From Coriobacterium glomerans PW2 (GTDB taxonomy: Bacteria; Actinomycetota; Coriobacteriia; Coriobacteriales; Coriobacteriaceae): a DNA stretch of 64,000 nucleotides. Shown in pieces: positions 43,858-51,910 of the stretch. The translations under genes and the position numbers were made by a program. The stretch spans positions 620,001-684,000 of the forward strand of contig NC_015389.1 in the NCBI RefSeq assembly GCF_000195315.1, given 5' to 3'. The stretch's first letter is position 1, and every line of letters starts with the position of its first letter. A model generated the notes under the pieces. It was not told the origin of the DNA. It saw nothing but the letters and a program-made list of their open reading frames with translations, and ran no database searches.

Positions 43858-45081
43858 ATGTCTAGATTCGAAACCTACTTTGAGATGAGTCCGGATGATA
43901 TCGTTGATTACGTATTGGAAAAGACACCATCAATCGATTGGGATCGAGATTCTTTGAAAGCCATCGTTCCCGCGGAACACGGTAACCTCAATTACGTCTT
44001 TCATGTCAGTGATGCAAAAGGCAATTCCATCTATGTCAAGCAGGCTGGCCTTGAATCGCGAATTTCAAAGGACATGAAGCCCTCCAGAGATCGCAATCGT
44101 CTTGAATCTGAAATACTCGAGCTGGAAGATACGTTCGCACCCGGGATGGTCCCGCATGTCTTTTTCTATGACACCGTCATGTGCGCATGCGGTATGGAGG
44201 ATTGCTCTGATTTCGAGGTGATGCGCGCAGCGATGCTCAAGCATGAGATCTTCCCGCGCTTTGCTGAGGACATCTCGACGTTCATGGTGAACACACTGCT
44301 TCTCAGCAGTGATGTGGTGCTTGATCACTGTCAGAAAAAGGAGTACGTGAAGCAATTCATCTCTCCGGATCTTTGCGATATCACCGAAAAGCTCGTGCTG
44401 ATGGAGCCATACGCCGACTTGAATCATCGCAATAACGTTTTTCCTCCCAACGCGGATTTCGTTCGCGAGCATCTTTACAATGATGAGGCCTTGCACCTTG
44501 AAGTCGCAAAGCTTAAATTCCGATTTATGACCGATGCTCAAGCGCTTGTCCACGGCGATCTTCACACTGGATCTATCTTTGTTAAAAAAGATGCTACGAA
44601 GGTGTTCGATTCAGAGTTCGGAACTTACGCGCCTATGGGCTATGATACAGGCAACATCGTCGCAAATCTCATCTTTTCATACGTCAACGGACTCGCTTCG
44701 GACGACACCGCTTTTTGCAGCTGGGTGCTTGAGACGATTGCCAAAACAGTCGATCTGTTCATCGAGAAGTTCGATCGAGAGTTCGATGAGCGCTGCACGG
44801 AACCCATGGCGAGAACAAAAGGCTTCAAGAAATGGTATATCGATGGTGTGCTCGATGATACCGCAGGCTATGCCGGGACGGAATTGCATCGCCGAACCGT
44901 AGGCCTGGCAAATGTTGTCGATGTCACATCGATCAAAGACGAGAAGAAACGTTTACTCGCTGAACGAATCAATATACTCGTCGGAAAAAACTACATTATG
45001 CACCAAAGTTCATTTCGCTCAGGAGATGACTTCGTGATGGGACTAAGGGAAGCGCAAAAAGAGGCAGAAGCGACACTTTGA
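43858..45081 (+). CDS. mtnK: 5-methylthioribose kinase
   Basis: 407 residues of the aminoglycoside-phosphotransferase-like kinase family. NLNYVFHV forms the ATP-binding loop; LVHGDLHTGSIFV is the MtnK catalytic loop and DSEFGTYAPMGYDTGN the metal-binding segment. It phosphorylates methylthioribose (or 5-deoxyribose in the DHAP shunt) at C1. The start at 43858 has AAGGGGAGAAG upstream. mtnA follows 39 bases later. The other methionine-salvage genes mtnBCD are absent from the neighbourhood. Confidence 0.93.
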   Translation: MSRFETYFEMSPDDIVDYVLEKTPSIDWDRDSLKAIVPAEHGNLNYVFHVSDAKGNSIYVKQAGLESRISKDMKPSRDRNRLESEILELEDTFAPGMVPHVFFYDTVMCACGMEDCSDFEVMRAAMLKHEIFPRFAEDISTFMVNTLLLSSDVVLDHCQKKEYVKQFISPDLCDITEKLVLMEPYADLNHRNNVFPPNADFVREHLYNDEALHLEVAKLKFRFMTDAQALVHGDLHTGSIFVKKDATKVFDSEFGTYAPMGYDTGNIVANLIFSYVNGLASDDTAFCSWVLETIAKTVDLFIEKFDREFDERCTEPMARTKGFKKWYIDGVLDDTAGYAGTELHRRTVGLANVVDVTSIKDEKKRLLAERINILVGKNYIMHQSSFRSGDDFVMGLREAQKEAEATL

Positions 45082-45120
45082 TTGACATCAGCTGATCTTC
45101 GATACAAAAAGGAGAGGAAC

Positions 45121-46221
45121 ATGGATGTTGAACAATTCTTCGAACATGTGATCACCGTCCGCATGAATGATGACCTCACCGCGCTTGACATAATCGATCA
45201 GACGCTTCTTCCGACAACGATCAAGCGAATCGATCTCGGCACTAAAGAAGAGATATGGGATGCAATCAAGAAGTTGCGGGTGAGGGGCGCGCCGGCGATC
45301 GGTGTCGCCGCAGCTTACGGCATCGCACTGCTGGCCTCCAAGATCGAGGCGAAGGATTACGACTCTTTTTCGGCGGAATTCACATCGATCAAAGATTATC
45401 TCGCCTCCTCGCGGCCGACTGCCGTCAACCTTTTTTGGGCGTTGGATCGGATGCAGAGGGTCTTGGTGAACAAAAAGGGCGAGACGATTTCTCAGATAAA
45501 GAAAGCCCTGTTCCATGAGGCCGATAGGATCAGGGCAGAGGATGTGGAGATAAGCCGTCGCATCGGTGAGATTGGTTTTAGCATACTCGAGAACCTGAAA
45601 AAAGAGGGCACCGAAATCGGCATTATGACGCATTGCAACGCCGGCACACTTGCCACAGCCAAGTACGGAACCGCGACGGCCCCTATGTATGTCGCGCTTG
45701 AGAAAGGCTGGCGTGGTGATGATATGCACGTCTACTGCGATGAAACGCGTCCGTTGCTGCAGGGTGCCCGCTTGACATCATTCGAGCTTTTCAATTCAGG
45801 GATCACGACGACGCTGCAATGTGACAACATGGCGTCCATCCTCATGAAATCTGGAAAGATCGACGTCATCTTCGTCGGATGCGATCGAGTGGCGAGAAAC
45901 GGGGATGCCGCGAATAAGATCGGTACCTCCGGGGTCGCTATCCTTGCAAGGTATTATGGAATTCCATTCTATGTATGCGCGCCGACCTCGACAGTCGATC
46001 TTGCAACTCCGACCGGCGATCAGATCCCGATCGAGATGAGGGAGCCTGATGAGGTGACGGAGATGTGGTATAGAGAGCGCATGGCCCCTGAAGGCGTTGA
46101 TGTGTTCAATCCGGCGTTTGACGTGACCGATCATGACCTGATCACAGGAATCATCACCGAGAAAGGCCTTGTGCACGCCCCCTACGACAAGGCATTCGAG
46201 CAGAACAATGTGAAAAACTGA
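45121..46221 (+). CDS. mtnA: 5-methylthioribose-1-phosphate isomerase
   Basis: 366 residues of the eIF2B-like aldose-phosphate isomerase family. RGAPAIGVAAAYG is at about 55, the catalytic Cys in MTHCNAGTLAT, YCDETRPLLQGARLT follows, and the catalytic Asp is in VGCDRVARNGDAANKIGT. It converts methylthioribose 1-phosphate (or 5-deoxyribose 1-phosphate) to the ribulose form. The start is chosen at 45121 because AAAAAGGAGAGG lies just upstream. It is co-transcribed with mtnK. Confidence 0.95.
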   Translation: MDVEQFFEHVITVRMNDDLTALDIIDQTLLPTTIKRIDLGTKEEIWDAIKKLRVRGAPAIGVAAAYGIALLASKIEAKDYDSFSAEFTSIKDYLASSRPTAVNLFWALDRMQRVLVNKKGETISQIKKALFHEADRIRAEDVEISRRIGEIGFSILENLKKEGTEIGIMTHCNAGTLATAKYGTATAPMYVALEKGWRGDDMHVYCDETRPLLQGARLTSFELFNSGITTTLQCDNMASILMKSGKIDVIFVGCDRVARNGDAANKIGTSGVAILARYYGIPFYVCAPTSTVDLATPTGDQIPIEMREPDEVTEMWYRERMAPEGVDVFNPAFDVTDHDLITGIITEKGLVHAPYDKAFEQNNVKN

Positions 46222-46235
46222 AATCTTGGAACACG

Positions 46236-46268
46236 CGTGTCCGGGGTAGATTCCCTATCCCGGACACG
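46236..46268. terminator. Strong hairpin between converging mtnA and mannitol PTS genes
   Basis: CGTGTCCGGGGTAG (46236-46249) pairs with CTATCCCGGACACG (46255-46268) through 14 base pairs including one G-U, with a five-base loop. It sits 15 bases after the mtnA stop between convergent genes. There is no long T tract, so termination strength is uncertain, but the position suggests a bidirectional terminator. Confidence 0.6.
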
Positions 46269-46348
46269 TCGCACGTGTGATCACTGATTCCAATCCAGGT
46301 CGCAGCGAGTCGTTGAAGATCTAGAGCTCAAGCGGTTGCAAAGCGTTT

Positions 46349-47824
46349 TCACTGCCTCACGCGAAGCTCATCGGCATCGTCGCCATCTCGATTAGCGCGG
46401 ACCACTTCTCGCAACAGCTCATCGATCTTGGGATCCTCCAAATAGCTGTCGAGTGCTACGATGTTCGCGCTGGGCCGAGTCGCGACCGTTCGCTCCTCCA
46501 GATCTTTGTGGACCACTACAACATCGCTATCCTCGGGGATATCCTCTATGCGGTAGTGTTTTACTGTGACGCAGGAAATCCCGGCTCTTTTAAGCCTCTT
46601 CCGAAATATCGTGGCACCCATCGCACTACTTCCCATGCCGGCGTCGCAGGCAAAAGAGATCTTTCTGAGTACCGTGGCCGCTGCAGAAGAGAGCTCCGAT
46701 CGCGCCGCCTCATTTGAATTAATTCCCTCCAGCTTCATATCCTTCGATCTTGTAACTGAACCCTCAAATTGGGCATCGTCGTTTGGTGAGCTGTCGGCTT
46801 TCAAAATCACCGAGGTCGTTAGAAAAGATACGATAGTCGCCACGATAACTCCTGCGAACACTCCGACAAAGTTGCCTCTTGGAGTAAGCGCCATATAGGC
46901 GAAAATCGATCCGGGACTCGGTCCAGCTACTAAACCTGCTCCGAACAGTTGGAATGTCATGATCCCTGACATAGCGCCCAGAATCATCGATATGATAGTC
47001 AGTGGTTTCATGAGCACATAGGGAAAATACATTTCATGAATGCCGCCGAGGAAATGAATAATAATGGCACCAGGAGCTGTTCGTCTTGCAGCGCTTTTGC
47101 CAAAAACTGAATACGCCAACAGCAACCCCAGTCCAGGTCCCGGATTGGAGGCGAGCATGAAATAAATTGATTTCCCTGCTTCTAAGGTCTGTTCCATCCC
47201 CAAGGGATAATATACGCCTTGATCGATAACATTATTTAAGAAAAGCACCTTCGCAGGCTCATTGATAAGTGACAAAATTGGTAAAAAGCCAGTTTTCACC
47301 AATGCTTCGATTGAGTCTTTTACAAAGTTATTCGCGGCTTGGATTGTAGGACCAACGATTAAATAAGAAAGTACCATTAAAACAAAGCCGGCGATCCCGA
47401 TTGAGAAGTTGTTAACAATCATCTCGAAGCCTGCCGGAATTCTTTTTTCCAGATACGCATCCATCTTTTTCATGATCCAACCGCTCAAGGGACCAACGAT
47501 CATAGCTCCTAGAAACATGGTCACGTCGGATCCGATAATTAAACCGATTGTTCCGATCGTGGCTAAGACTCCACCACGGTGCCCGCCAATCATTCGCCCG
47601 CCGGTGTATGCAAGCAGTAGGGGCAGCAGATATTTGATAGTAGGGTTGATCAGCTCATTTAAAGCTTGATTCGGAAGCCACCCTGTTGGGATGAACAGTG
47701 CAGTCGCGATGCCCCAAGCGATAAATGCCCCGATATTCGGGATTACCATGTTGGTCAGATAGCCTCCAAACGCTTGAACTCTTGCTCTCTTGGAAACGTG
47801 CTTTGCGGAATGGTTCGTGTTCAT
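46349..47824 (-). CDS. mtlA: PTS EIICB, mannitol family
   Basis: 491 residues from the ATG at 47824, with AAGGAG upstream; a longer frame to 47884 lacks such a site. The EIIC domain (about 1-340) has GGYLTNMVIPNIGAFIAWG and GGIHEMYFPYVLM, which match MtlA. The EIIB domain near residue 395 has the phospho-Cys in FACDAGMGSSAMG. The EIIA domain is encoded separately upstream, as in many Gram-positives. It imports and phosphorylates a hexitol. The substrate could be mannitol, but the adjacent epimerase and SIS isomerase leave room for another hexitol. Confidence 0.92.
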   Translation of the reverse strand: MNTNHSAKHVSKRARVQAFGGYLTNMVIPNIGAFIAWGIATALFIPTGWLPNQALNELINPTIKYLLPLLLAYTGGRMIGGHRGGVLATIGTIGLIIGSDVTMFLGAMIVGPLSGWIMKKMDAYLEKRIPAGFEMIVNNFSIGIAGFVLMVLSYLIVGPTIQAANNFVKDSIEALVKTGFLPILSLINEPAKVLFLNNVIDQGVYYPLGMEQTLEAGKSIYFMLASNPGPGLGLLLAYSVFGKSAARRTAPGAIIIHFLGGIHEMYFPYVLMKPLTIISMILGAMSGIMTFQLFGAGLVAGPSPGSIFAYMALTPRGNFVGVFAGVIVATIVSFLTTSVILKADSSPNDDAQFEGSVTRSKDMKLEGINSNEAARSELSSAAATVLRKISFACDAGMGSSAMGATIFRKRLKRAGISCVTVKHYRIEDIPEDSDVVVVHKDLEERTVATRPSANIVALDSYLEDPKIDELLREVVRANRDGDDADELRVRQ

Positions 47825-47987
47825 TACTCTCATCTCCTTGGCAGCAGTCAACGTTTCAAGCTGATCAGAATGATTCAGATTCATAGCGTGCGCTTGGTGC
47901 TGAATTGCTTTTCAAGCTGTTGAAGGTTACAAGTGTTCCATGATCATCAGCTCCTTTGCGCATTGACTTTCAACCTGATCTGGCTGT

Positions 47988-48015
47988 TACGTAAAATGCT
48001 TAAACAATATGTCAA
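47988..48015 (-). promoter_or_regulatory. Possible mtlA-proximal promoter
   Basis: On the reverse strand TTGACA (48015-48010) is followed after 16 bases by TACGTA (47993-47988) within the 212-base gap between mtlF and mtlA. This could give mtlA its own transcript. The -10 is poor. Confidence 0.3.
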
Positions 48016-48036
48016 TTTCGACGGCGGACAATAGCC

Positions 48037-48474
48037 TCATCTGTGGCTATCGAGCAGTGCGATCAGCGTGGAGGGGTCGGAGACGTGCCTTAGCTCTTCA
48101 GCCGCCACCGGATCGCTCAAAATCTCCGCTAATGAACAGATCATGTCAAGGTGGCCGTCATCAGAGTCAGAGGCTATAACAAAAAATACGTGGACAGCTC
48201 TATTATCTGGAAATGACACTGGTTCTTCCAGCTTGAGAAAGCTCATACCTTGCCCGAGGCTGCCGTACTCGGGGCGCGCATGGGGCATCGCAATACCTGG
48301 CAGAAGAACAAAGTAGGAGCCGTTTTCAACAACGTTTTGCAAGATAGCTTGGATATATCGAGCAGTGATGATTCCATCTTCGAGGAGAGGGGTCGCTGCT
48401 ATTGAAATAGCAGCGACCCACGAATCAGCATGGGGAATGAGCCGCATGCGACCTTTCAACAAATCGGAGATCAT
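48037..48474 (-). CDS. mtlF: PTS EIIA, mannitol/fructose type
   Basis: 145 residues. The phosphorylated His65 lies in GIAMPHARPE, the standard EIIA-2 motif. It transfers phosphate from HPr to the EIIB domain of MtlA. Its ATG overlaps the mtlD stop by four bases (ATGA), so the two are translationally coupled. The order on the reverse strand is epimerase, SIS isomerase, mtlD, mtlF, mtlA. Confidence 0.9.
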   Translation of the reverse strand: MISDLLKGRMRLIPHADSWVAAISIAATPLLEDGIITARYIQAILQNVVENGSYFVLLPGIAMPHARPEYGSLGQGMSFLKLEEPVSFPDNRAVHVFFVIASDSDDGHLDMICSLAEILSDPVAAEELRHVSDPSTLIALLDSHR

Positions 48475-49658
48475 CGAATTTCCCCGTTCTTAAATAGCAA
48501 TTGCGCGTTTTTCTTGAGAGCGAAACACAATCCTGCAATTTCCCGTGCAAGTGGCTCAGCGATATTCGACCTTTTGCATATTGTCGATGCATAGCCATAA
48601 CGTTGGATTTCCTTCTGCAGCACAACCGCCTCCGGATCTTGCGAATTCTCATACAGATACGCTGCAGCGATCATGCGCTTTCCCATCTCATTTTTCAGGC
48701 CGAGTTGCTCGAGCTTCAGCACTGGACAGACGAGCCGGTCGTGCTGATCGAGTTTTCTTAACGGTGAGCGACCGACGCGTTTGATCTCGTCGGCAATCTG
48801 GGGATTGCCATGCCGGTTAAGCGTCTGCTTGATAAACTCCAGCATCTCTTCTTCTGCCCAACTGTACTGATTGACGAAATACTGGAAATTTTCCATTAGG
48901 AAGGAACGAACTGCCGTATTAATATCCGTGTCGGAGATAGCTTGCTGAACGGTTTCATAATGAAAAAGAGCGCCGGTATAAGCGAATGCGGCGTGAGAGG
49001 CGTTGACGATGAAGAGCTTTCTTTCTATAAATGGAGTCATGTCGTCAACATATGATGCACCCTGTATCCTGTAGGGTGTATCAGTGGGTATTTGATTATT
49101 TGAAATGACCCATTCAAAATACGGCTCAACAACCGCTACTTTTTTGCCTTCGACCACGCAAGAAAGGGATTGTCTGTCGATAGCTGTATCAACAAAAGAA
49201 AAATGCTGGTCGAATAGCCGTCGTTCTTCAGGTTCTGAAAGATCATATATGTGCTCCCGCAATGAGGAACTTGCGTTGATCATATTCTCATTCGCTAGCA
49301 CGTTTACACGACGGGAATTGTGGCAGAGAGAGAGCATTCCATCATGAAGCAAAGCGGCGATCTTTTCTAAATTGTTAGCCCCTACTGAAGTAGTGATAAT
49401 ATCTGCGTCAGCCAAGGCGCGAAGTGCGTGTTCTCGGTCGGTCGCACTGTTAATCGCAGAAACATTATCGATGGTTTTTGTCGATAGTTGACGATCGAGG
49501 TACCGAATTTCATATGAGCGGTCATCTCTGAGCTGTTTAATGATTTGTGGATCGGTATCCAGAAACTGAATATAAAAGTGGCTATCGTGCAGCACCTCAC
49601 CGATGAGACCCCTGCCGATATTCCCTGCACCAAAGTGAACTGCATTCATTTTTACCAT
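48471..49658 (-). CDS. mtlD: Mannitol-1-phosphate 5-dehydrogenase family protein
   Basis: 395 residues. HFGAGNIGRGLIG at the N terminus is the NAD-binding motif of MtlD, and the catalytic Lys-Asn-His region appears as RKLFIVNASHAAFAY at about 217. It oxidises a hexitol phosphate to a ketohexose 6-phosphate, classically mannitol 1-phosphate to fructose 6-phosphate. The start at 49658 directly follows the stop of the SIS gene; an internal Met three codons later (MNAVHFGAG) may be the real one. Substrate stereochemistry cannot be assigned from motifs. Confidence 0.9.
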   Translation of the reverse strand: MVKMNAVHFGAGNIGRGLIGEVLHDSHFYIQFLDTDPQIIKQLRDDRSYEIRYLDRQLSTKTIDNVSAINSATDREHALRALADADIITTSVGANNLEKIAALLHDGMLSLCHNSRRVNVLANENMINASSSLREHIYDLSEPEERRLFDQHFSFVDTAIDRQSLSCVVEGKKVAVVEPYFEWVISNNQIPTDTPYRIQGASYVDDMTPFIERKLFIVNASHAAFAYTGALFHYETVQQAISDTDINTAVRSFLMENFQYFVNQYSWAEEEMLEFIKQTLNRHGNPQIADEIKRVGRSPLRKLDQHDRLVCPVLKLEQLGLKNEMGKRMIAAAYLYENSQDPEAVVLQKEIQRYGYASTICKRSNIAEPLAREIAGLCFALKKNAQLLFKNGEIR

Positions 49659-50216
49659 CTATTCTAAATTTGCATGATGTTGCCAAAGTTTATGCATGTC
49701 AAGATGTTCGCTATCGATCATCATCAGGGCGATTGAGTCGCCTAGTAACAGCAAGCTTTGCTCAAAGAGACTTGTCATGGGCTGAATTGATGTTATCTCG
49801 TCTGCTAGAGAGAGTTTGCTTTGTACGGGAATCCTTACAAAGCAATCGGTCAATTCTTTCATCGAACTCGATGGGTTTGACCCGATGTGTGCGATGCGGG
49901 CATGGAACTCCTTTGCCTTTTTTGCAACGCCTAGCGGGAAAATACTCTCACCACTTCCTGACCCCACTATCAGCAGATCTCGCGATGTTATTGCCGGTTC
50001 GGTAGTATCTCCCACTACCGCTGTCATGATTCCCAAGTGGCTAAAACGTTTCGCTATGGCCTCCAAGGAAAGGAGCACTCGTCCGACGCCTACGAAAAAC
50101 ACGCGGTCAGCTTGCTTGATTTCATTTATCAGTTTGTTAACTTGGTCGATCGATATCGAATTCAAAGCGACAGAAATCTCTCTGATGATGCTTTTTTCTG
50201 AGCTGGTATATGACAT
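49659..50216 (-). CDS. SIS-domain sugar-phosphate isomerase, 6-phospho-3-hexuloisomerase-like
   Basis: 185 residues, a single SIS domain. RVFFVGVGRVLLSLEAIAKR is the PHI-type N terminus, and GSGSGES at about 95 is the phosphosugar-binding loop. PHI enzymes interconvert D-arabino-3-hexulose 6-phosphate and fructose 6-phosphate. There is no hexulose-phosphate synthase next to it, so a formaldehyde role is unlikely; it may isomerise a ketohexose phosphate made by the mtl dehydrogenase. AGGAATAGAAG precedes the ATG. Confidence 0.8.
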   Translation of the reverse strand: MSYTSSEKSIIREISVALNSISIDQVNKLINEIKQADRVFFVGVGRVLLSLEAIAKRFSHLGIMTAVVGDTTEPAITSRDLLIVGSGSGESIFPLGVAKKAKEFHARIAHIGSNPSSSMKELTDCFVRIPVQSKLSLADEITSIQPMTSLFEQSLLLLGDSIALMMIDSEHLDMHKLWQHHANLE

Positions 50217-50225
50217 CTTCTATTC

Positions 50226-50915
50226 CTATCTATCGATACGGCGGATTAATTCGAGAAGCTTTTCGCTACTATCAGCCAGCGAAATTCCGTGAAAGAACAA
50301 GCTGGTGCTTCCTAGGACGAGATCGTCAGCGCCAGCTTCGATAAGCCCCGGAATTTTTTCAAGCGAAACGCGTCCATCCACTTGAATCGAAGTTTTCAGG
50401 TGCTTTTCATGAATCATGCGGGCTAGATCACGAATCTTTTCAAATGCATATGGAACCTGATGCTCATTTTTGTCTTGCGCGAACCCGGGATTGATCAACA
50501 TTAAGCAGACTCTATCAACCTCCTTAAGAATATATTCCAGCATAGATAGAGGAGTTGAAGGGTTGAGGGCTATGCCAACCTGCGCCCCTGCGTTTTTGAT
50601 CAAATGAATATATCGATCTGCATGCAGACTCGTTTCAAGGTGGAAGGTAATCTTTTGCGCACCGATCTCTAGCATTTGACGAATGAAGAACTCGTTGTCA
50701 TGAGCCATGATGTGGACATCGAATACAGCATCCGTTATCTTGCGCATGCTTTTTATCGTTTCAATTCCAAGAGGCATGCTCGGCGAAAAAATACCATCGA
50801 TGAGATCGATATGTATCGTGTTGAAGCCGATTCGTTTCAGTTCGTGGATATCCTGTTCCAAATTTACGAGATTCGCGCACATGATAGAGGGTGACAGGAT
50901 TACGGTATCGTTCAT
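50226..50915 (-). CDS. Ribulose-phosphate/allulose-6-phosphate 3-epimerase family protein
   Basis: 229 residues with the Rpe/AlsE TIM barrel. SPSIMCANL at the N terminus, metal-binding HIDLIDGIFSPSMPLG, the DVHIMA strand, ITFHLET, LINPGFAQ and the catalytic Asp in IQVDGRVS are visible. ITFHLET resembles AlsE rather than core Rpe. First gene of the reverse-strand mtl operon, with AAAAGGAGAG before the ATG. Its presence suggests that the PTS product, after oxidation, needs C3 epimerisation, as for allulose 6-phosphate to fructose 6-phosphate (inference). Confidence 0.85.
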   Translation of the reverse strand: MNDTVILSPSIMCANLVNLEQDIHELKRIGFNTIHIDLIDGIFSPSMPLGIETIKSMRKITDAVFDVHIMAHDNEFFIRQMLEIGAQKITFHLETSLHADRYIHLIKNAGAQVGIALNPSTPLSMLEYILKEVDRVCLMLINPGFAQDKNEHQVPYAFEKIRDLARMIHEKHLKTSIQVDGRVSLEKIPGLIEAGADDLVLGSTSLFFHGISLADSSEKLLELIRRIDR

Positions 50916-50975
50916 GAGGACTCTCCTTTTCCGCTATGTAAGAACAGCTTATCCTTGATACACGCATAAATCAAT

Positions 50976-50990
50976 ATAAACAAGCAAATT
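50976..50990 (+). repeat. 15-base direct repeat, copy 1 (candidate DeoR operator)
   Basis: ATAAACAAGCAAATT is present identically here and at 51070-51084, 94 bases apart, in the divergent promoter region of the mtl operon and the DeoR gene. Direct or tandem A/T-rich boxes are typical of DeoR-family binding. Confidence 0.6.
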
Positions 50991-51069
50991 AGTAATAAGA
51001 ATGGGCAAGAAATTGCATGTTTATAATTGTAAGCAGTACCTGTTGTATGAAAATCCCACCTATGAGAAG

Positions 51070-51084
51070 ATAAACAAGCAAATT
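51070..51084 (+). repeat. 15-base direct repeat, copy 2 (candidate DeoR operator)
   Basis: Exact second copy of ATAAACAAGCAAATT, ending 16 bases before the DeoR start codon and thus close to or within its 5' leader. Binding here could repress the regulator itself. Confidence 0.6.
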
Positions 51085-51100
51085 CGTGCAGGAGGATTGC

Positions 51101-51850
51101 ATGTTAAAAGAGGAACGGCAGCAAAGAATCCTTGACATCCTCAATGAGGAGCAAAAAGTCATAGCGAGTGATCTGAGCATGCGCCTAGCGGTGTCTGAAG
51201 ACACTATCCGCAGGGATCTCAAAGAACTCGATGGCAAGGGAAAATTGAAGCGCGTTCACAGCGGTGCCCTTCGTGTCGGACCGCCTGTTACGGATTTTAT
51301 TTTTCGCACGACTGTCGATAGCGAGATAAAACATCGGCTGGCTCTTAAGGCACTGCCCTTTATCAAAGAGGGAAGCGTCATAATAATAGACGGTGGCACC
51401 ACAAATCTCGCGTTGGTTCAAGCTTTGCCGTTGGATTTTTCTGCAACAGTGATTACGAACAGCCCACCCCTTGCCATCGAGCTTGCAAGTCGTCCACATA
51501 TGACGGTAATAAATCTCGGTGGATGCTTCTATAAAAACTCAATGATCAACGTTGGTGTTGAGACGTATAAGTCGCTTCAAGTCATACGGGCAGATCTCTA
51601 TGTCATGGGTATCTACAATATCAATACCGAAGTGGGGACCAGCGTTCCGACAGCTCAAGAGGCGGATATTAAACGGGAGATGACAAGAGTCTCTACCGAG
51701 GTTCTGGGAATGGTGACCACTGATAAATTTGGGACTGTTAGTAGCGCGATCGTCGGTCCAGTCGAAGATCTGAACTACCTTATCTCAGATGCCGTTTCTC
51801 AATCGGTCCACAAGGACTACGCCAAGAAAAATCTGCTGCTCATCGATTAG
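51101..51850 (+). CDS. DeoR-family transcriptional regulator of the mtl-type operon
   Basis: 249 residues from the ATG at 51101, with AGGAGG just upstream. The N-terminal helix-turn-helix RQQRILDILNEEQKVIASDL...VSEDTIRRDLKEL is the DeoR pattern, followed by the DeoRC sensor domain with VIIIDGGTTNLAL (phosphosugar-binding GGTT) and VITNSPPLAIEL. It is divergent from the epimerase-led operon and probably represses it until a sugar phosphate binds. Confidence 0.9.
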   Translation: MLKEERQQRILDILNEEQKVIASDLSMRLAVSEDTIRRDLKELDGKGKLKRVHSGALRVGPPVTDFIFRTTVDSEIKHRLALKALPFIKEGSVIIIDGGTTNLALVQALPLDFSATVITNSPPLAIELASRPHMTVINLGGCFYKNSMINVGVETYKSLQVIRADLYVMGIYNINTEVGTSVPTAQEADIKREMTRVSTEVLGMVTTDKFGTVSSAIVGPVEDLNYLISDAVSQSVHKDYAKKNLLLID

Positions 51851-51910
51851 ATGTTGAAAACAATGGGGATTGACTCCAGAGCGGCAATCCGCGCGTCAGC
51901 TTATCCCGCC

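Noticed and set aside
49659-50915. Ribulose-monophosphate formaldehyde pathway (PHI plus a TIM-barrel enzyme)
   Set aside because: The TIM-barrel protein has Rpe/AlsE motifs, not those of hexulose-phosphate synthase, and the operon encodes a hexitol PTS.
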